Source of the DNA: Bolinopsis microptera
Taxonomy: Eukaryota > Ctenophora > Tentaculata > Lobata > Bolinopsidae
Direction of reading: 5' to 3'
Assembly (NCBI RefSeq): GCF_026151205.1
Contig: NC_087077.1
Coordinates: forward strand, 4,464,001 to 4,528,000
DNA: 64,000 nucleotides
Below the pieces are notes generated by a model. The model was not told the DNA's origin. It was given only the letters and a program-made list of their open reading frames with translations, and ran no database searches. The position numbers and the translations under genes are program-made. Positions 1 to 15,658 of this stretch are shown here, in pieces; position 1 is the first letter of the stretch; the number at the start of each line of letters is the position of its first letter.

Positions 1-1223
1 TCACATCTGAACTTGATAAGTTCCACATCTGAACTTGATTAGTTCCACATCTGAACTTGATTAGTTCCACATCTGAACTTGATAAGTTTCACATCTGAAC
101 TTGATAAGTTCCACATCTGAACTTGATAAGTTCCACATCTGAACTTAATAAGTTCCACATCTGAAGCTGATAAGTTCCACATCTGAACTTGATTAGTTCC
201 ACATCTGAACTTGATAAGTTCCACATCTGAAGCTGATAAGTTCCACATCTGAACTTGATAAGTTCCACATCTGAACTTAATAAGTTTCACATCTGAACTT
301 GATAAGTTCCACATCTGAACTTGATAAGTTCCACATCTGAACTTAATAAGTTTCACATCTGAACTTGATAAGTTTCACATCTGAACTTGATAAGTTCCAC
401 ATCTGAACTTGATAAGTTCCACATCTGAACTTAATAAGTTTCACATCTGAACTTGATAAGTTTCACATCTGAACTTGATAAGTTCCACATCTGAACTTGA
501 TAAGTTCCACATCTGAAGTTGATAAGTTCCACATCTGAAGTTGATAAGTTCCACATCTGAACTTGATAAGTTCCACATCTGAACTTGATAAGTTCCACAT
601 CTGAGCTTGAATAGTTCCACATCTGAAGTTGATAAGTTCCACATCTGAACTTGATAAGTTCCACATCTGAAGTTGATAAGTTCCACATCTGAACTTGATT
701 AGTTCCACATCTGAACTTGGTAAGTTCCACATCTGAACTTGATAAGTTCCACATCTGAACTTGATAAGTTCCACATCTGAAGTTGTAAGTTCCACATCTG
801 AGTTGATAAGTTCCACATCTGAACTTGATTGCAGCAAAGTCTCGGGCGAAGAAAGTATGGTACACACTACCTTAACCGTCACTGGCTAAAAACAAATCCT
901 TCGGCTTCCTGTAATTGGCTGGTTACACTTGTGTAACAATATGGCTGTTGGAATACTCCGAAGTAAAATAAGTCTCTAGATTTTAAAAAAACATCTGAAC
1001 TTGATTAGTTCCACATCTGAACTTGATAAGTTCCACATCTGAACTTGATTAGTTCCACATCTGAACTTGATTAGTTCCACATCTGAACTTGATTAGTTCC
1101 ACATCTGAACTTGATAAGTTTCACATCTGAACTTGATTAGTTCCACATCTGAACTTGATTAGTTCCACATCTGAACTTGATTAGTTCCACATCTGAACTT
1201 GATAAGTTCCACATCTGAACTTG
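1..1223. repeat. 22-bp minisatellite (two blocks)
   Basis: Tandem copies of a 22-bp unit built around CACATCTGAACTTGATAAG fill 1-830 and 991-1223, with a unique spacer of about 160 bp between. Units differ by single-base changes (GAACTT/GAAGTT/GAGCTT, GATAAG/GATTAG/AATAAG). Because 22 is not a multiple of 3, three units make a 66-nt frame that stays open and gives long repetitive ORFs on the minus strand; these are not genes. The second block stops about 10 nt before the splice acceptor of the exon at 1234, so the array is intronic. Confidence 0.95.
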
Positions 1224-1233
1224 CTTCCTTCAG

Positions 1234-2053
1234 GTGCTAAAGAAGTACAACATCTGGCATCACATAGACGCATGTGTAAGTGGGGTAGCCTTGTTCAGCA
1301 ACAAGTACCGGTACCTCACCTCCTCCTTCAAAAACGCTAACTCAGTAACTATAGACTGTCACAAGTGTTTGAACCTTAACCAGCAGTGCAGCTTGTTACT
1401 AGTTAAAGAAGGAGGATTGCTAGGAGACGTGTCCCGTATTACAGCTCCTTATCTCTTTCACGAGGATAGTGAACATGACATTGCAAACAGGTATATAGGA
1501 CCTTTAGAGCAACTTGAGTTCATATTTTGTAATCTCTTGCATTCTGAAGACCACTGTTAAGGCTCACTAGGTGTCACTAGGTGTCACTATGTGTCACTAT
1601 GTGTCACTATGTGTCACTAGGTGTCACTAGGTGTCACTAGGTGGCTCTGTCTTCTAAAACTTAATATTAATCAGCACGTCCTACAGGTCGTTCCAATGCG
1701 GGAGAAGAGCAGACGGTTTCAAACTGTGGTTTTGTGATCAGTTAGACGACCTAGATGCTCAAGTAACGCTGATATACGACAGGAATGCACGCTTCAAGAG
1801 CATTATAGCACACGATCACAGGTTCATCAGTGTTCTGGAGTATTCCCTGACACACACCTGTTTCAAGCTGGTTACGGACAAGGAAGTGCGGATACACGAG
1901 ATAACTGCAGCACTGAGGATGGAGAGCGTGTTTATTGAGTATCACTCCGATTACTTTAGAGCTGTTGCTGTTAACGATAATATTAACGAGGATGGTTTTA
2001 AGTTTATTTTAGAGCGAATTATTGCAGTTCATAAGCAGTTAAGTGAGGAATAA
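1234..2053 (+). CDS. GAD/CSAD-like PLP-dependent decarboxylase, copy 1 (3' part only)
   Basis: C-terminal half of a group II pyridoxal-phosphate decarboxylase relative (glutamate decarboxylase / cysteine sulfinate decarboxylase family). Exon 1234-1490 follows a CTTCCTTCAG acceptor; exon 1687-2053 ends in TAA; the junction is phase 2 on both sides. The first exon has WHHIDACVSG, matching the family HVDAAWGG motif with Asp kept. It then has DCHK at 1354-1365 where GAD has NPHK, so the Schiff-base lysine (AAG 1363-1365) is kept although its neighbours differ. QCSLLLVKEGGLL, PYLFHEDS and QCGRRADGFKLWL follow as in GAD/CSAD. The last exon runs to the family's usual C-terminus. Upstream exons lie left of the window, behind the minisatellite. 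Substrate cannot be predicted, and the changed active-site context makes ordinary GAD activity uncertain. It is paralogous to the gene at 2666-4282. Confidence 0.85.
1561..1642. repeat. 10-bp tandem repeat in intron
   Basis: About eight copies of GTGTCACTAG / GTGTCACTAT inside the single visible intron of the first decarboxylase-like copy. Confidence 0.9.
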
Positions 2054-2665
2054 CAATTTTGAGAAACTAGATTACCTATCGATAAATGTTTAAATTATTG
2101 GGTTGAATAAATATTTAGGCTAATTGGATGTTTTATGTTGTAAATTAATTACTTTTATATCATGATTAATTTTGACAGTAATATTTGTCGGCTTATCGTA
2201 TTAGACTATGCCAATTACATAAGTGATTACAATTAATATGACATCATATCTCAGCGCAAATAAGAAAGTAACGGGTCAGCCGTGAACTTACCATTAACTA
2301 TATGGGGTGGCTCAAGTTATTTAGTTATAGGATTATAATTAAGTTACCTCCTGCATCCTCTCATTCCATTGACAGGGTTGCCAAGCAACCAGCCATGGTT
2401 ACCAAGTAACCAACTGCAAGTGGGAATTTGAATTGAGGGAAACAAAATTACTAAGAAACACGAGCTATAGCTTTAACACGACTAATTTTATTTGTGATGC
2501 CGAAATTCGATTTATCATACGACCTAAGTGGAGTCTATGGGTTCAAATTTATCAACGGATAAATCCAAGTTTCACTAAGTTAACGTTTACGTCGCATTTG
2601 TTCTAGCTTTGTTCAGTTGTCTACATTTTAGTTGTTTCCTTGTAGTATAGATTTTTAAATCGGAC

Positions 2666-4282
2666 ATGTCAGCTTCACTCCGGCCAAAGGTTGATGTTCT
2701 CTTGGAAGCATTCGAAGAGGAAAAAGAAAGGTGCAGTTTTGAAGAGTTTAAAGAGAAGTTATCATTCGACAGTAGCCTGGAAGAAGTGGAAAGGTTTAAA
2801 GCTGTAGTGGGAGCAGTCTGTAAATATAGCATATCGTCAGAGGAGAATGGGGAGGATAGTGACATACTAGAAATTGAAGGTAATATTTAGAGTTGAGGAA
2901 ATAGGAAACTAAGCTACATTTCCCAATTAGTGTACGAAAAACAATTGTTGAAAGCTTAATCTCCCTTAACCTTGCTGGTCAATCCTACAGTAAATGTCAA
3001 TTATTTAAATCACTAAAAACTGGGCAGGAAGCAAGGAGATGTCCCTGATAGCAGACATGATAATCTCACATCTCAACCACGGTTACCATAGCAGCCCTTT
3101 CTTGGATTATGCCGAGGAGCAAATGATACACAAAATATTAGGTAGATATCATCTATATTCTGTTGATTGCACTGTCAAAACATATTGAAGTTAATTGACC
3201 GCTTTAATAACAGGGCTATTTATAATGACTATCTGATAACAGGGCTATTTATAATGACTATCTGATAACAGGTTATGTGGGGTACGGTCCGGGAGCTAGT
3301 GGAGTGTTCCTACCTGGGGGGAGCTACTGCACTCTCATCAGTATGATTAGTGCTAGATACCAAATGTACCCTGATGTCAAGGAGACCGGACTCGACCATC
3401 CTATTCAGGTACTTCAACTAGTTTGGGGAACTACCTAATGGTTGAATACTTTTAACGATCAGGAATAAACATCGAAAATTAAGATGAAATATTTATATAT
3501 TGCCAAGGTATTATTTGCATGTTTCATCGAGTCAACCTACATTCCAGTTTGATAATTAATTTTCTTTCTTTTTTCAGGTAATCGCATCTGAACATGCGTG
3601 TAAATCAACAGACGAAGGAGCATTAATGATGGGAATAGGCACAAACAATGCGATTAAAGTAAACTTTGATATGATAACACCGAGAGAGCTGGTGGATTTG
3701 ATCGAAAAAAATAACATTTTCATGATCATCTCCACATTCGAAATCTCTGAGGATGGAACTGTGGATAATATAGACAAGTTTTCAAAGGTAAGATTAAAAA
3801 TTGTTAATCTCATTTGTTAATCTTACAGAAGTAAATCTAAAAAACAATTATAAAATACAAAGATTTCTCCACATATGAGGAGCTGACATAAAATCAACTT
3901 GATCTTAATTTCATGTTTTATTCAGATAATGAGGAAGTATAAGATATGGCATCACATAGATGCCCGGCAAGGTGGCACAGCCCTTTTCAGCAGCACGTAT
4001 CGGTACTTGACAGATGCGTTCCAGGACGCTGACTCCATAACAATCGACTTTCAAACCTGCCTGAATCTAAACCAGCAGTGCAGTTTGCTGCTAGTAAAGG
4101 ATGGTGAACAACTCACCAACTGCTCAAGTGTAACCACGCCCTTCCAGAGCGGCAGAAGAACAGATGGGTTCAAGCTGTGGCTTTGTGACCAACTTGATGA
4201 CCTGGATCTTCACGCTAGTTCAATGTTCGAGCGCTACCTTGAGCCGTATGAGGCGCTCTCAGAGGAGTCTGATGAAAGCTAA
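2666..4282 (+). CDS. GAD/CSAD-like pseudoenzyme, copy 2 (PLP lysine lost, C-terminus truncated)
   Basis: Five exons: 2666-2879, 3028-3141, 3272-3408, 3578-3787, 3926-4282, in frame throughout (343 aa). After an acidic N-terminus of about 70 residues come family segments: LPGGSYCTLISMISARYQMYP (GAD: SPGGAISN...ARY) is split here as LPGGS then ISARYQMYP; next are IASEHACKS, MGIGTNNAIKV, WHHIDARQGG and QCSLLLVKDG. The NPHK equivalent reads DFQT at 4046-4057, so Thr (about residue 269) replaces the lysine that binds PLP. The PLP-stacking His of GAD (SEQSHYS) is Cys here. A segment of about 25 residues, coded around the intron position of copy 1, is missing before GRRTDGFKLWLC. The protein then stops about 100 residues early in an acidic tail. 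Intact frames and splice sites argue for an expressed pseudoenzyme, but a young pseudogene cannot be excluded. Confidence 0.8.
3211..3271. repeat. 29-bp tandem duplication at a splice acceptor
   Basis: Two copies of a 29-bp unit beginning CAGGGCTATTTATAATG. The first bases of a third, partial unit supply the CAG acceptor of the exon at 3272 of the second decarboxylase-like gene. Confidence 0.8.
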
Positions 4283-6516
4283 TAACAGCAGTAATGATCT
4301 GTTAATTACGTTGTATCACATATTTATGTAAATGAGAATGTACACACCTATTGACCTATATAGTAAGGTTGAGGACAGAATAATACATTTCATTGGTAAA
4401 GGCTTTCTAGTAAATCATATTTTTAAGGCATTTATTATTGAAATAGAACATTGAAATTCTATGAGTCATTTTTAACAGAGCAAAGCCTATATTCGTGATA
4501 TCAACATATAATATGCTGATATACATCCGTATTTTAAAATGGCACACTTGCTAAAAAAATTTGTAATTATATAATGTATATTCAACACAGCAATGGAAAT
4601 TGTGATTTGTGACCATAGTATACCTTTTAAAAGTGATATCTTTGTTTCACTGCTTTACAACCATCAACCACATTTCATGAATCCTGCAGGTAAATTTTAA
4701 ATTATCAAGCAATCAGTTTAAATCAATTAATCAGTAGCATGATATATTGCAGTAAATAGATAAATAATAAAAATAATAAATGATGTTTAAAACATAACTG
4801 CTATATTAAATATACAGATTCAACCCTTTTTTCTAAAATTTATTGTCCAGTCAAACAAAAATGTCAGTCAAACAAAAATTTCAATTTATCTGATATAAAA
4901 TCTCTAGATGGGAATTGAGTAATGAGGTTGGTTTCCTTTCTACAATCTTAATGATAACTCATAATGCTGGTGCAGTGATGTCCAACACCTGAGTTTGAGT
5001 ATTTTAAAGACTGTTAAAGACTGTTCTGTTGCTTGAAAAGTGGTTTGCAGTGCTTTAGTTAAAAGAATGTGTGATCAAGTGCTTGGCTATCATACTCCCT
5101 TGCACATGTCAGAATCTTGTATAAATGTGTGTCCTTGTCACCGAAATTTTTGTTTATGTAGTGCGTTCAATAAATGGATGACCATGAAGATAAGTTATGA
5201 AATTCGTTCTGTATCTGTATCACTGTGGGATCTCTATAAGAATGAAAGTATAAGACGAAGTTTGTCTGCCTATTTCTTGCCTCTCCAGGTCACGTAGATC
5301 ATAGTGGTGCTCCATAGAAAGATAATAGAAGTGATTGGTCACTTTTGTGTATGTAGGTTGACATTAAACATAAAATTGTTTCAGACATTTATCAAAGTCT
5401 GGCTCCAGAAATCCAAGATTACTCCAGCCAGGAAACTGCTAATATCTTTCCTGCTTTAGTTTGTGCTGGAGTGTTTCCAAACATACTATATAGTATATAT
5501 AATAATTATAACTCGTGCAAGTCCGAAATGGGCCGTGTGCTGCTTCTAGGAAGTACATATGACAGTGCATATCAGCACACTGTTGGCTTTCTTAGAGACC
5601 TGATGAGAACCAAGCGGAAATCATGATTGCCTGGTATATATATATATATGGTATATATATATATATATATATGTGAACAATCAAAAACCAGAGCATTTGT
5701 GGGGATAGACATTTTGCATTCTTTAATCAATCATGAATCAACAGGACTTAAAATGTATTGATTTTAACGGGCAAGTAAATTACTCAAACTATAGTGACAT
5801 GAATGACTAGTAGATTGTGGTAATAAAAATAAATAAAGTCAACGTGTATACAGCAATTTATCGGTAAATGTTTGTGTCAGCTATATAATATACGAAACTA
5901 CAGAAAATGCAACTCAGATCAGAAGACTGTACATGCCCTACAAGAGATTTTTTGGAAGAAATAATGAATATTAGTTGGTTACAATATAAACAAGCCAAGT
6001 AAGTTGTATCACGAGATATGTGTCTTGTATGAAGATTGGAAGTGTGCAGGGCAGTTGGGTAGTATTTTGAATAGGTGGTTGCAAAACATGCCGTAAAAAG
6101 TGCAGTTAAATCTTCACAGTGGCGAGGATCTGGTGATAGAAATTTCAGGTATGCTAGTATCTGTAGGTTAAAAGGCAGTATACAATAGCACCGAACTTTA
6201 TCCAGATCAGTTAGGGAAAAGCACTGTAAAGTAAAGTTAAGTAAAAATTATGACATCACATCATCACACATATGGTTTACAAGGTTTACAAGGTTTACAA
6301 GGTTTACAAAAAATAGATCTATATTACAGTGAGATAATGTCAGATCAGCAAAGCTAAAGGTCAAAGTCCGAAATCCAAATAGAAAATCCGTTACCATTAA
6401 GGTGTTTGATGAGTGTAAAGAAAAAGTGAAAATGAAGGGGCTGTGGAGGAAATGTGATATCCCGTACTGAGACACTAATGTTCGTGTTTCTTCTTTATAG
6501 GGAATCGTGTTCTGCA

Positions 6517-6810
6517 CAGCTGAGCGACGAACTTGGTGAATTCCACTATGTGCTCCGGTAGAAAGAGGCTCTTCATGTCATGAAATAGTAATGACTTTGT
6601 GGGCTCCTTCATGTTAGTCCTACTGGAATGGTACCTGGGACATGTTCTAAGGAAGTGTTCTTCATCTTCTATTATCGGATCAACACAAGGAAGATTAACA
6701 AAGAGCTCCATCATGGACTTTTCGCTGCAGAATTCACAAATTCTGTGATGTTGACTTCCAGTTCTGCTCCCATATCTTCCAGTTTCTACGTTTATCCAGT
6801 CTTGTCATAC
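6517..6810 (-). mobile_element. Non-LTR retrotransposon fragment (C-terminal zinc-knuckle region of reverse transcriptase)
   Basis: Read on the minus strand, one frame gives INVETGRYG, then RICEFCSEKS, then EDEEHFLRTCPRYHSSR. This order (E.GRY, C..C, DE.HFL..CP.Y...R) is the usual tail after the polymerase domain in many LINE-type reverse transcriptases. I see no polymerase motifs upstream, so this is a short remnant. The end coordinates are the extent of visible similarity, not element boundaries. The right end is overlapped by a GC-palindrome repeat. Confidence 0.65.
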
Positions 6811-6915
6811 GTTGTATGACCCGCCGCGCACAAGTGCGCGGCTCCCCCTGGCCCCTGTATCATCGAAACTCTACTATAGTGAAGCGACCGTGGGGGTCAC
6901 CACGTGATACAATGC
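6804..6915 (+). repeat. GC-palindrome dispersed repeat, copy R1
   Basis: Starts with the near-palindrome GTCATACGTTGTATGAC, then CCGCCGCGCAC and GTGCGCGGC forming a GC hairpin, then CTCCCCC, and later GGGGGTCACCACGTGATAC. Other copies are at 8985-9122, 43693-43788 (inverted) and 44307-44416. Confidence 0.75.
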
Positions 6916-7628
6916 ATGTCTAGTAAATATCATCACACTATGTAAAAAAATGTATAATAAATATTTCCCCACAAAAATTAATCATTTATCAAATACAGTA
7001 TTATCAAAAAATTACTAAATACAATATCATATTTTAAATTCTACTAAAACTTCCTGGTGAAAAGTGTGTCAAACAGTATATTTTTTTTTTTTTTAATGTT
7101 GGGGCACCCACTTTACCTCCCTATTGGGAGGCTACGTCCGTCATTAGTGACTAACGTCTATTGGGGTTCCTCTGGTTGTAGGTGTCAGTAGGTTTGGGTC
7201 ACTTGGCATGGGCTAGTGATCCCGCCCCTCCAGAGGATAAAGCCTGGTGAGCGACGTTTCCCGTTAGGGAAACTGTCATAATGCTCGTTCACGGGAGAAC
7301 ACCACCCATGCCTAGATGTTCTCCCGGGTACTCGATAGAACAGGCTGCCCCCTGTCATTCTAGTGGGCTGACAGGAACCTACCAGGCATGCCTGAGCCTC
7401 CGATGGAATTCACCCATATCTTTGTTGTTTTTGTGTTATATATTTGTCTTTGCGCGGCTCAATAATTTCCGCGCTGTCATGTACTAAAGTGCTGATTCAC
7501 GAATTTACATGCGATATTTGAATTTTGAGTAGACCCTTTTTTGTCGCAATTTGGCAATTTCTTTGTTCACGTAATTATTGCTAATTTTAAGTTTGCTGGT
7601 AATAATCTAAGTGCTATATCTCCAATAG

Positions 7629-7732
7629 CTGGCAGTTTGTCTGATTGTTAGATCCCCTCTAACTGGTAGCGGCCCTAAGGCTGGCAGTTTGTCTGATTGT
7701 TAGATCCCCTCTAACTGGTAGCGGCCCTAAGG
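7629..7732. repeat. 52-bp tandem duplication
   Basis: Two identical 52-bp units beginning CTGGCAGTTTGTC and ending GCGGCCCTAAGG lie side by side. No function is apparent. Confidence 0.9.
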
Positions 7733-8984
7733 CGGCATGTGAGTGAATGAGTGAGTAATAAAGTGAGGTGTAGGAGAAGTGGGGAAGAAAACATGAATAT
7801 GAAAGTATGGTACACTGTTGCCAGCTGACTCACCAGCAACAATGCAAGTCCAAGAAGAAACAAGGAGAGACACTGTCCGTTATCTGGGTGTGCCACCACC
7901 GACAGTGCTCCCACTTCTGTGGGGCCGAGGGTGTTGGCTCCAAGAACCAGCCGTGAGCGAACAGCGCCTGACCCCCTCTATGGTTAACTTTAGAATGACA
8001 GGACTATGCTTTTCTCCAGGCCAATCCGTTCAGTAACCAGCTGACCCAGCACCACCTCTGATGGAAGATGTGGTTCGGATTGGACTTCGCTAGGATTTGT
8101 CAGTTTTTCTGTAGACACTAATGCTCCCTCGAGGAAAGACATGAGCCCCGGCGAAGCTGACCAAAAACGTGGCAGGGATTCTCACCCTACAAACAGTATA
8201 TATACATTCAATTAAATCAAGTGATGCAATTGGCAGAGCACAATAAAATTTTAAGTGTTGCAATTGGCAGAGCACAATTCATTGCTACCAATAATTTTTT
8301 TCAAAAGGTGGAATAAATATTTATTAACTGCCTCTTTGCCACATAAGGATGAAACCAAAGATTATCATTATTTTTCTCTTTATTACCGACATAACTGGCT
8401 CTCTCAATTCTTCCTGAAACTTCATTTTAAACATTCCAAAAATAGCAATCATATCTTTCTTAATTTCTTCAAATTTAATTTTAAAGCCTAAATCTGTCTC
8501 AGAGTTCTCGACGTCCGAAGAAATTTTGTTCCATTAAAATAAAACTCACTCCGCGGGAGAAAAGGCTTCTTGATATTTTTGATATTGGTTTAACTTTTAC
8601 TTTACTGTTGCTTGAAACAAAATTAAGACCGGATTTTCTAATTCTAAACATCCCCAATCCATAATCAGGCAAAGTTTAAACCAATGTAAATTTAAAAGCT
8701 TATATAAGGTTCCCACGTATTCGCCACTCTGGCAGCGTTGCAAAATTGACAGTTTTTGTTTTAGCGCTCGATTTTCATATATACTACGAATTAAATTTTC
8801 GAAAATATGCGCGGCGCACCTAAAATTTTGATTTCATTTAAAATTAATTGTTTGGTCAGAATTATATTTTATGTATTTGTAGTAGTCCTTATTACAAAAT
8901 ATTTATTTTTAAAATTTCAAAATATAGCACCTAAATATCAAAAATGAAAAAATCCTAAATTTTAAACACTTTTTGGATTTTTAT

Positions 8985-9122
8985 TGTCATACGTTGTATG
9001 TTGCTCTAACCAGAGCCCTCTCGCTTGCAGTAGCGTGAAACAAGCGCGTCACGCAGTACGCGTATACACCTGGCTATGTGAACGTTGTATGACCCGCCGC
9101 GCACGAGTGCGCGGCTCCCCCC
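8985..9122 (+). repeat. GC-palindrome dispersed repeat, copy R2
   Basis: Same core as R1 (ACGTTGTATGACCCGCC, hairpin CGCGCACGAGTGCGCG, CTCCCCC), with an extra segment between two copies of the CGTTGTATG start. Sequence downstream (about 9690-9810, with GATGCGTTAC and CCGAGCTGCG) recurs inverted at about 43985-44105, so the copies belong to a larger element. Confidence 0.7.
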
Positions 9123-12100
9123 CCCTTTTTTTTGAAAATTCAATTAATCGTTATATATATATATATATAAATCAAGCGTTACATTTTAGCCATGCAAAAT
9201 TACAATGACATATTTCGATATACAAATTGATAAATGAGACTGTAATGTAAGTTGCTTAATGTTTGGCTGGATGACAACTAACGAAAAAAATAAACTTGAT
9301 TAAACATAATAATTAATTCGGCTGAACCAACACATAGATAGAGCCACATTAACGTTGGAGCCGTCCTGTATCATAAAAACAACCGTGGGGGTTTATACGA
9401 CGCGATACAAGATGTTTACCCGAGAAAATCCTAAAATAAAAGCTTAATTTAAATGTCATTGCATCATTATGTGCATCATACATGTAATCATCATAAATGT
9501 AATGTGCGGTTGTGTTTAAATTATTTAAATCTTCATTGTTCATGCAAATTTTATTGACATGCCAACAAAGTTAATTTGTTCAAAATATCAAAAAACATGA
9601 GGTTTTTGGCCTATTTTTGGCAATTTTTCTCGAGGAAACTGGTCGATTTTACACATTTGCAAAGCACAGCCCTAAATGGCTTTTTTACATTGTAGCGCGA
9701 TGCGTTACTTGGCCGCGCATCCAATAATGCTTTTAGCAACCACTTTGTTAAATCGGCGCAATTCGCTTCTTATCTGGGCCTCACCGAGCTGCGAAGAATT
9801 CACAGCGTCAATTATGAACTAAAGGTGACCCACATCACACATAAACTCGACCTAATCGTGTTGCACGGTGTATTACTGGGCGGCGCTCAGGGTGTCATCT
9901 CGCCAAATCTTCATTCGGGGATGATAATGAACATAAATATAAAAGCCTTGAGCTTGGTCCCCATGGCCATACCAGGTTACACGCTGCATCGGAATAACTT
10001 GTATTATGTATTAAATATTTAATATTATTCACACTTATAATAATAAGCAACTTTTGGTACCAAATTTATCAAAATCGGAGATTGTAGTGAAATGCACCAC
10101 TGAGCCTCGCCGAGCTGTGAAGTATTGAAATCGTGAATCAAGGATCCAATATATATATATAATAGCAGATGTTGATATTTTGCCTCTGGCAATCAGGTAT
10201 AAACATAGGAGTCAGTCGATACAATGTTTTAAAATTCACCATATCCTTTTCTTAAATACAAAATACCAACACATGCTATTTAAAATTCAATTAACTGAAC
10301 AAGTTTCATTTACTGGAATAGTAATTTGAATAAAAATAGATCTGTGCCCCCTTAAAAGCCACTTTGTAAGGGGGTTATTTTGCACCTTGTAATAACTCAT
10401 TATTATTAAATCTAAAATAGCTAATAATTTAATAAATTATTAACAGGCCCCTTAACGTGGGCAATAATATACGCTTTATAAATTATATAAACAAATTGTA
10501 GTCTATTTTCCAATGTTGTTAGGTGTCTCTTTAGATCTGTTTAATGGTCTTTCGTGGGAGTTCCCACATTTATTGGTTGAGAATGCTCAACATAACATAC
10601 ATGATGCTAGACTGCTTTATTGACCCGGACAGGCACCGGGGGCAGACATCCCAACACCAGTGCGTTGGGACATAGTGTTGGTCTGCTTCAGGACGTGTTA
10701 GATCCTAGAGAAGCCGCCATCCCCTCTACTGCTTTAGCTCAGCAGCAGCCCTGGTTTCCTGCCACATTGGTACCTCTGAAAGTACAGAAAAGTGGTAGAT
10801 TTCGGGGTCCAGGATACTCCCTCTTTGTTCTTTATGGTGGTAAAATTTCTCTGAGATGTTTGCAGAGTCTTTATTTCATGATCTTTCTAGTCGGATAAAT
10901 CCTGGAGAGCATCGTTTTGTCCCCAAAGAAATTCGACTAATGAATGTTTTTTGTGTGCTGCTTTTTGTTAACACTTCATGTAATAACTCAAACACAGTAG
11001 GAGTTTTATTTATTTATCAGATGTTGGTTATATTCTCTAAGTATGACCAGATCTTGAGACAAATTGTCCAGCCTCGAGATCTAAACCTGAGGACTCACCT
11101 GAACACCTGGATTGTGATCTCGGAATCTGCTATTGGACCCTGAGATCGAAACCTTGGGACCTGTCATATCTATAAGCTATCACAGATATCAGATCACGTC
11201 AGCCTTTCACTTCCAAGTTGAGTACTCTCGACCCACTTGGTCCACATGCCTTGCAAACTTAAAGCACGGAATTTGTAAAGGTCTAAGTTTCTAATACTCG
11301 CCAAAGATGGTACTTCTCTAGTCAATCATAGGAGAAGAGAAAGCTTAACAACATTTTAGATGGCTGCATTTTGTTTTGATTTTAGTAGGTCCTAGTATTT
11401 ATCCCTATTGTTTTAAGAGAGCTCTCCTCAAGTTATTTTAATACAGTCACTCAGATAAGTTTTATACCAGGACACTTCACACAATTAATTGATGTTGTGA
11501 TCCAAGGGTTACAGTTGATTGACTCAAAAACTATGGAGTAGTTCAGCATAGCAGAGCCTCATCAATGGCACTGGTGAAACTTCAAATGTAATAGCTTTAT
11601 TGTTTGGGAAGCTCAATCAATACTCTGTGGAACCTGGGTGAACTCTGAACAATAACAAACTGTTAACAATTAATACTATTCTTTCACTTGCCCTTGTTGA
11701 ATAATTGCACATCCCAGGAGACTTGAGGAATTGAGGGACAGAATTCTTACACAAATAGTTCTTCGTGCCAGCTAATGGATTAACAATGATCTGACGAATT
11801 CCTGAAATAACAACTTTAAGAACAATAGAATTCCATTGACAATGCCCTAAATCAATCCCCTGAGCGCAAGTTAGCATTTCTTGATCAAATGTTTCGATGT
11901 TGTAAATTTTGTATAGGACAAGAGTAGAAAAATACGTTACTTTCTCTTCAAATATTTGAGGCAAATTATTTTTATGAGCTGCAAAAAACAACCAAAACGA
12001 TAGTTGCTTGTAGTTATAAAGCCATGGTGTTTGCTTTTAATACTAAATTAGCTTGTAATTTAGTGTACAATTTAGTTCATTGGGGGGGGGGGGGGTCATT

Positions 12101-12617
12101 AGAATTCATTAGAGTTTAGCTCATTTAATGTGTTAGGGAACTTATATGGAGCATCATTTCTTGCTCTTACAAATGTTGCTGGTGTACGTAAACTCAGGAC
12201 TAACATTATAATTAATAGTACAACTAGAAATGATATAATAATATAGCATTGTTCTCAAAGTTTTCCATGCTGAGGTAAATGTAAACTGAGGACTAATATA
12301 GATTACATTAGTAATGATAATAATAGACACGCCATCACAGGATTCATGTTATACGTGTAGTAATTGTACGAGACAATGTTTGAGGATTATAATATAAGAA
12401 AAGTTGTTTAGTGTTTACCATATTCAATAATAACTTTCATTGCTATATTTGTGAAGGTCATAAGGTGGTCTTGACTTGTCGGCGTGAGATGAGTCTCACG
12501 AGTCTCACTGCGACAAGTCCTGGACCCGTCATTATGCTTTTTTGTCAAAACTATTTGTTAAATTAAGCAGCTTAAGCAGCCACCATTTTAACAACTGAAA
12601 ATGTGCCAGCATCTAGA

Positions 12618-15658
<3,041 letters not shown>

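Larger units (their letters stand above)
4283..12600. other. Gene-poor interval with repeats and retroelement debris
   Basis: No ORF here shows protein-family similarity or coherent exon structure. It holds a TA microsatellite (about 5633-5673), a 9-bp GGTTTACAA tandem (about 6273-6308), a decayed reverse-transcriptase tail (6517-6810), two copies of a GC-palindrome repeat (6804-6915, 8985-9122) and a 52-bp tandem duplication (7629-7732). It also has a T-rich run at 7080-7094 that could be the poly-A end of a minus-strand retrocopy, and a G run near 12080. The rest is AT-rich with nothing I can assign. Confidence 0.6.

Noticed and set aside
39-882. Three overlapping minus-strand ORFs (up to 144 aa) with repeating QVQMWNLSSSD-type units
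   Set aside because: They are translations of the 22-bp minisatellite in all three frames; the period is not a multiple of three and the array is intronic.
11617-11991. 124-aa minus-strand ORF
   Set aside because: No family resemblance, no signal or repeated structure, in a repeat-rich gene-poor interval.
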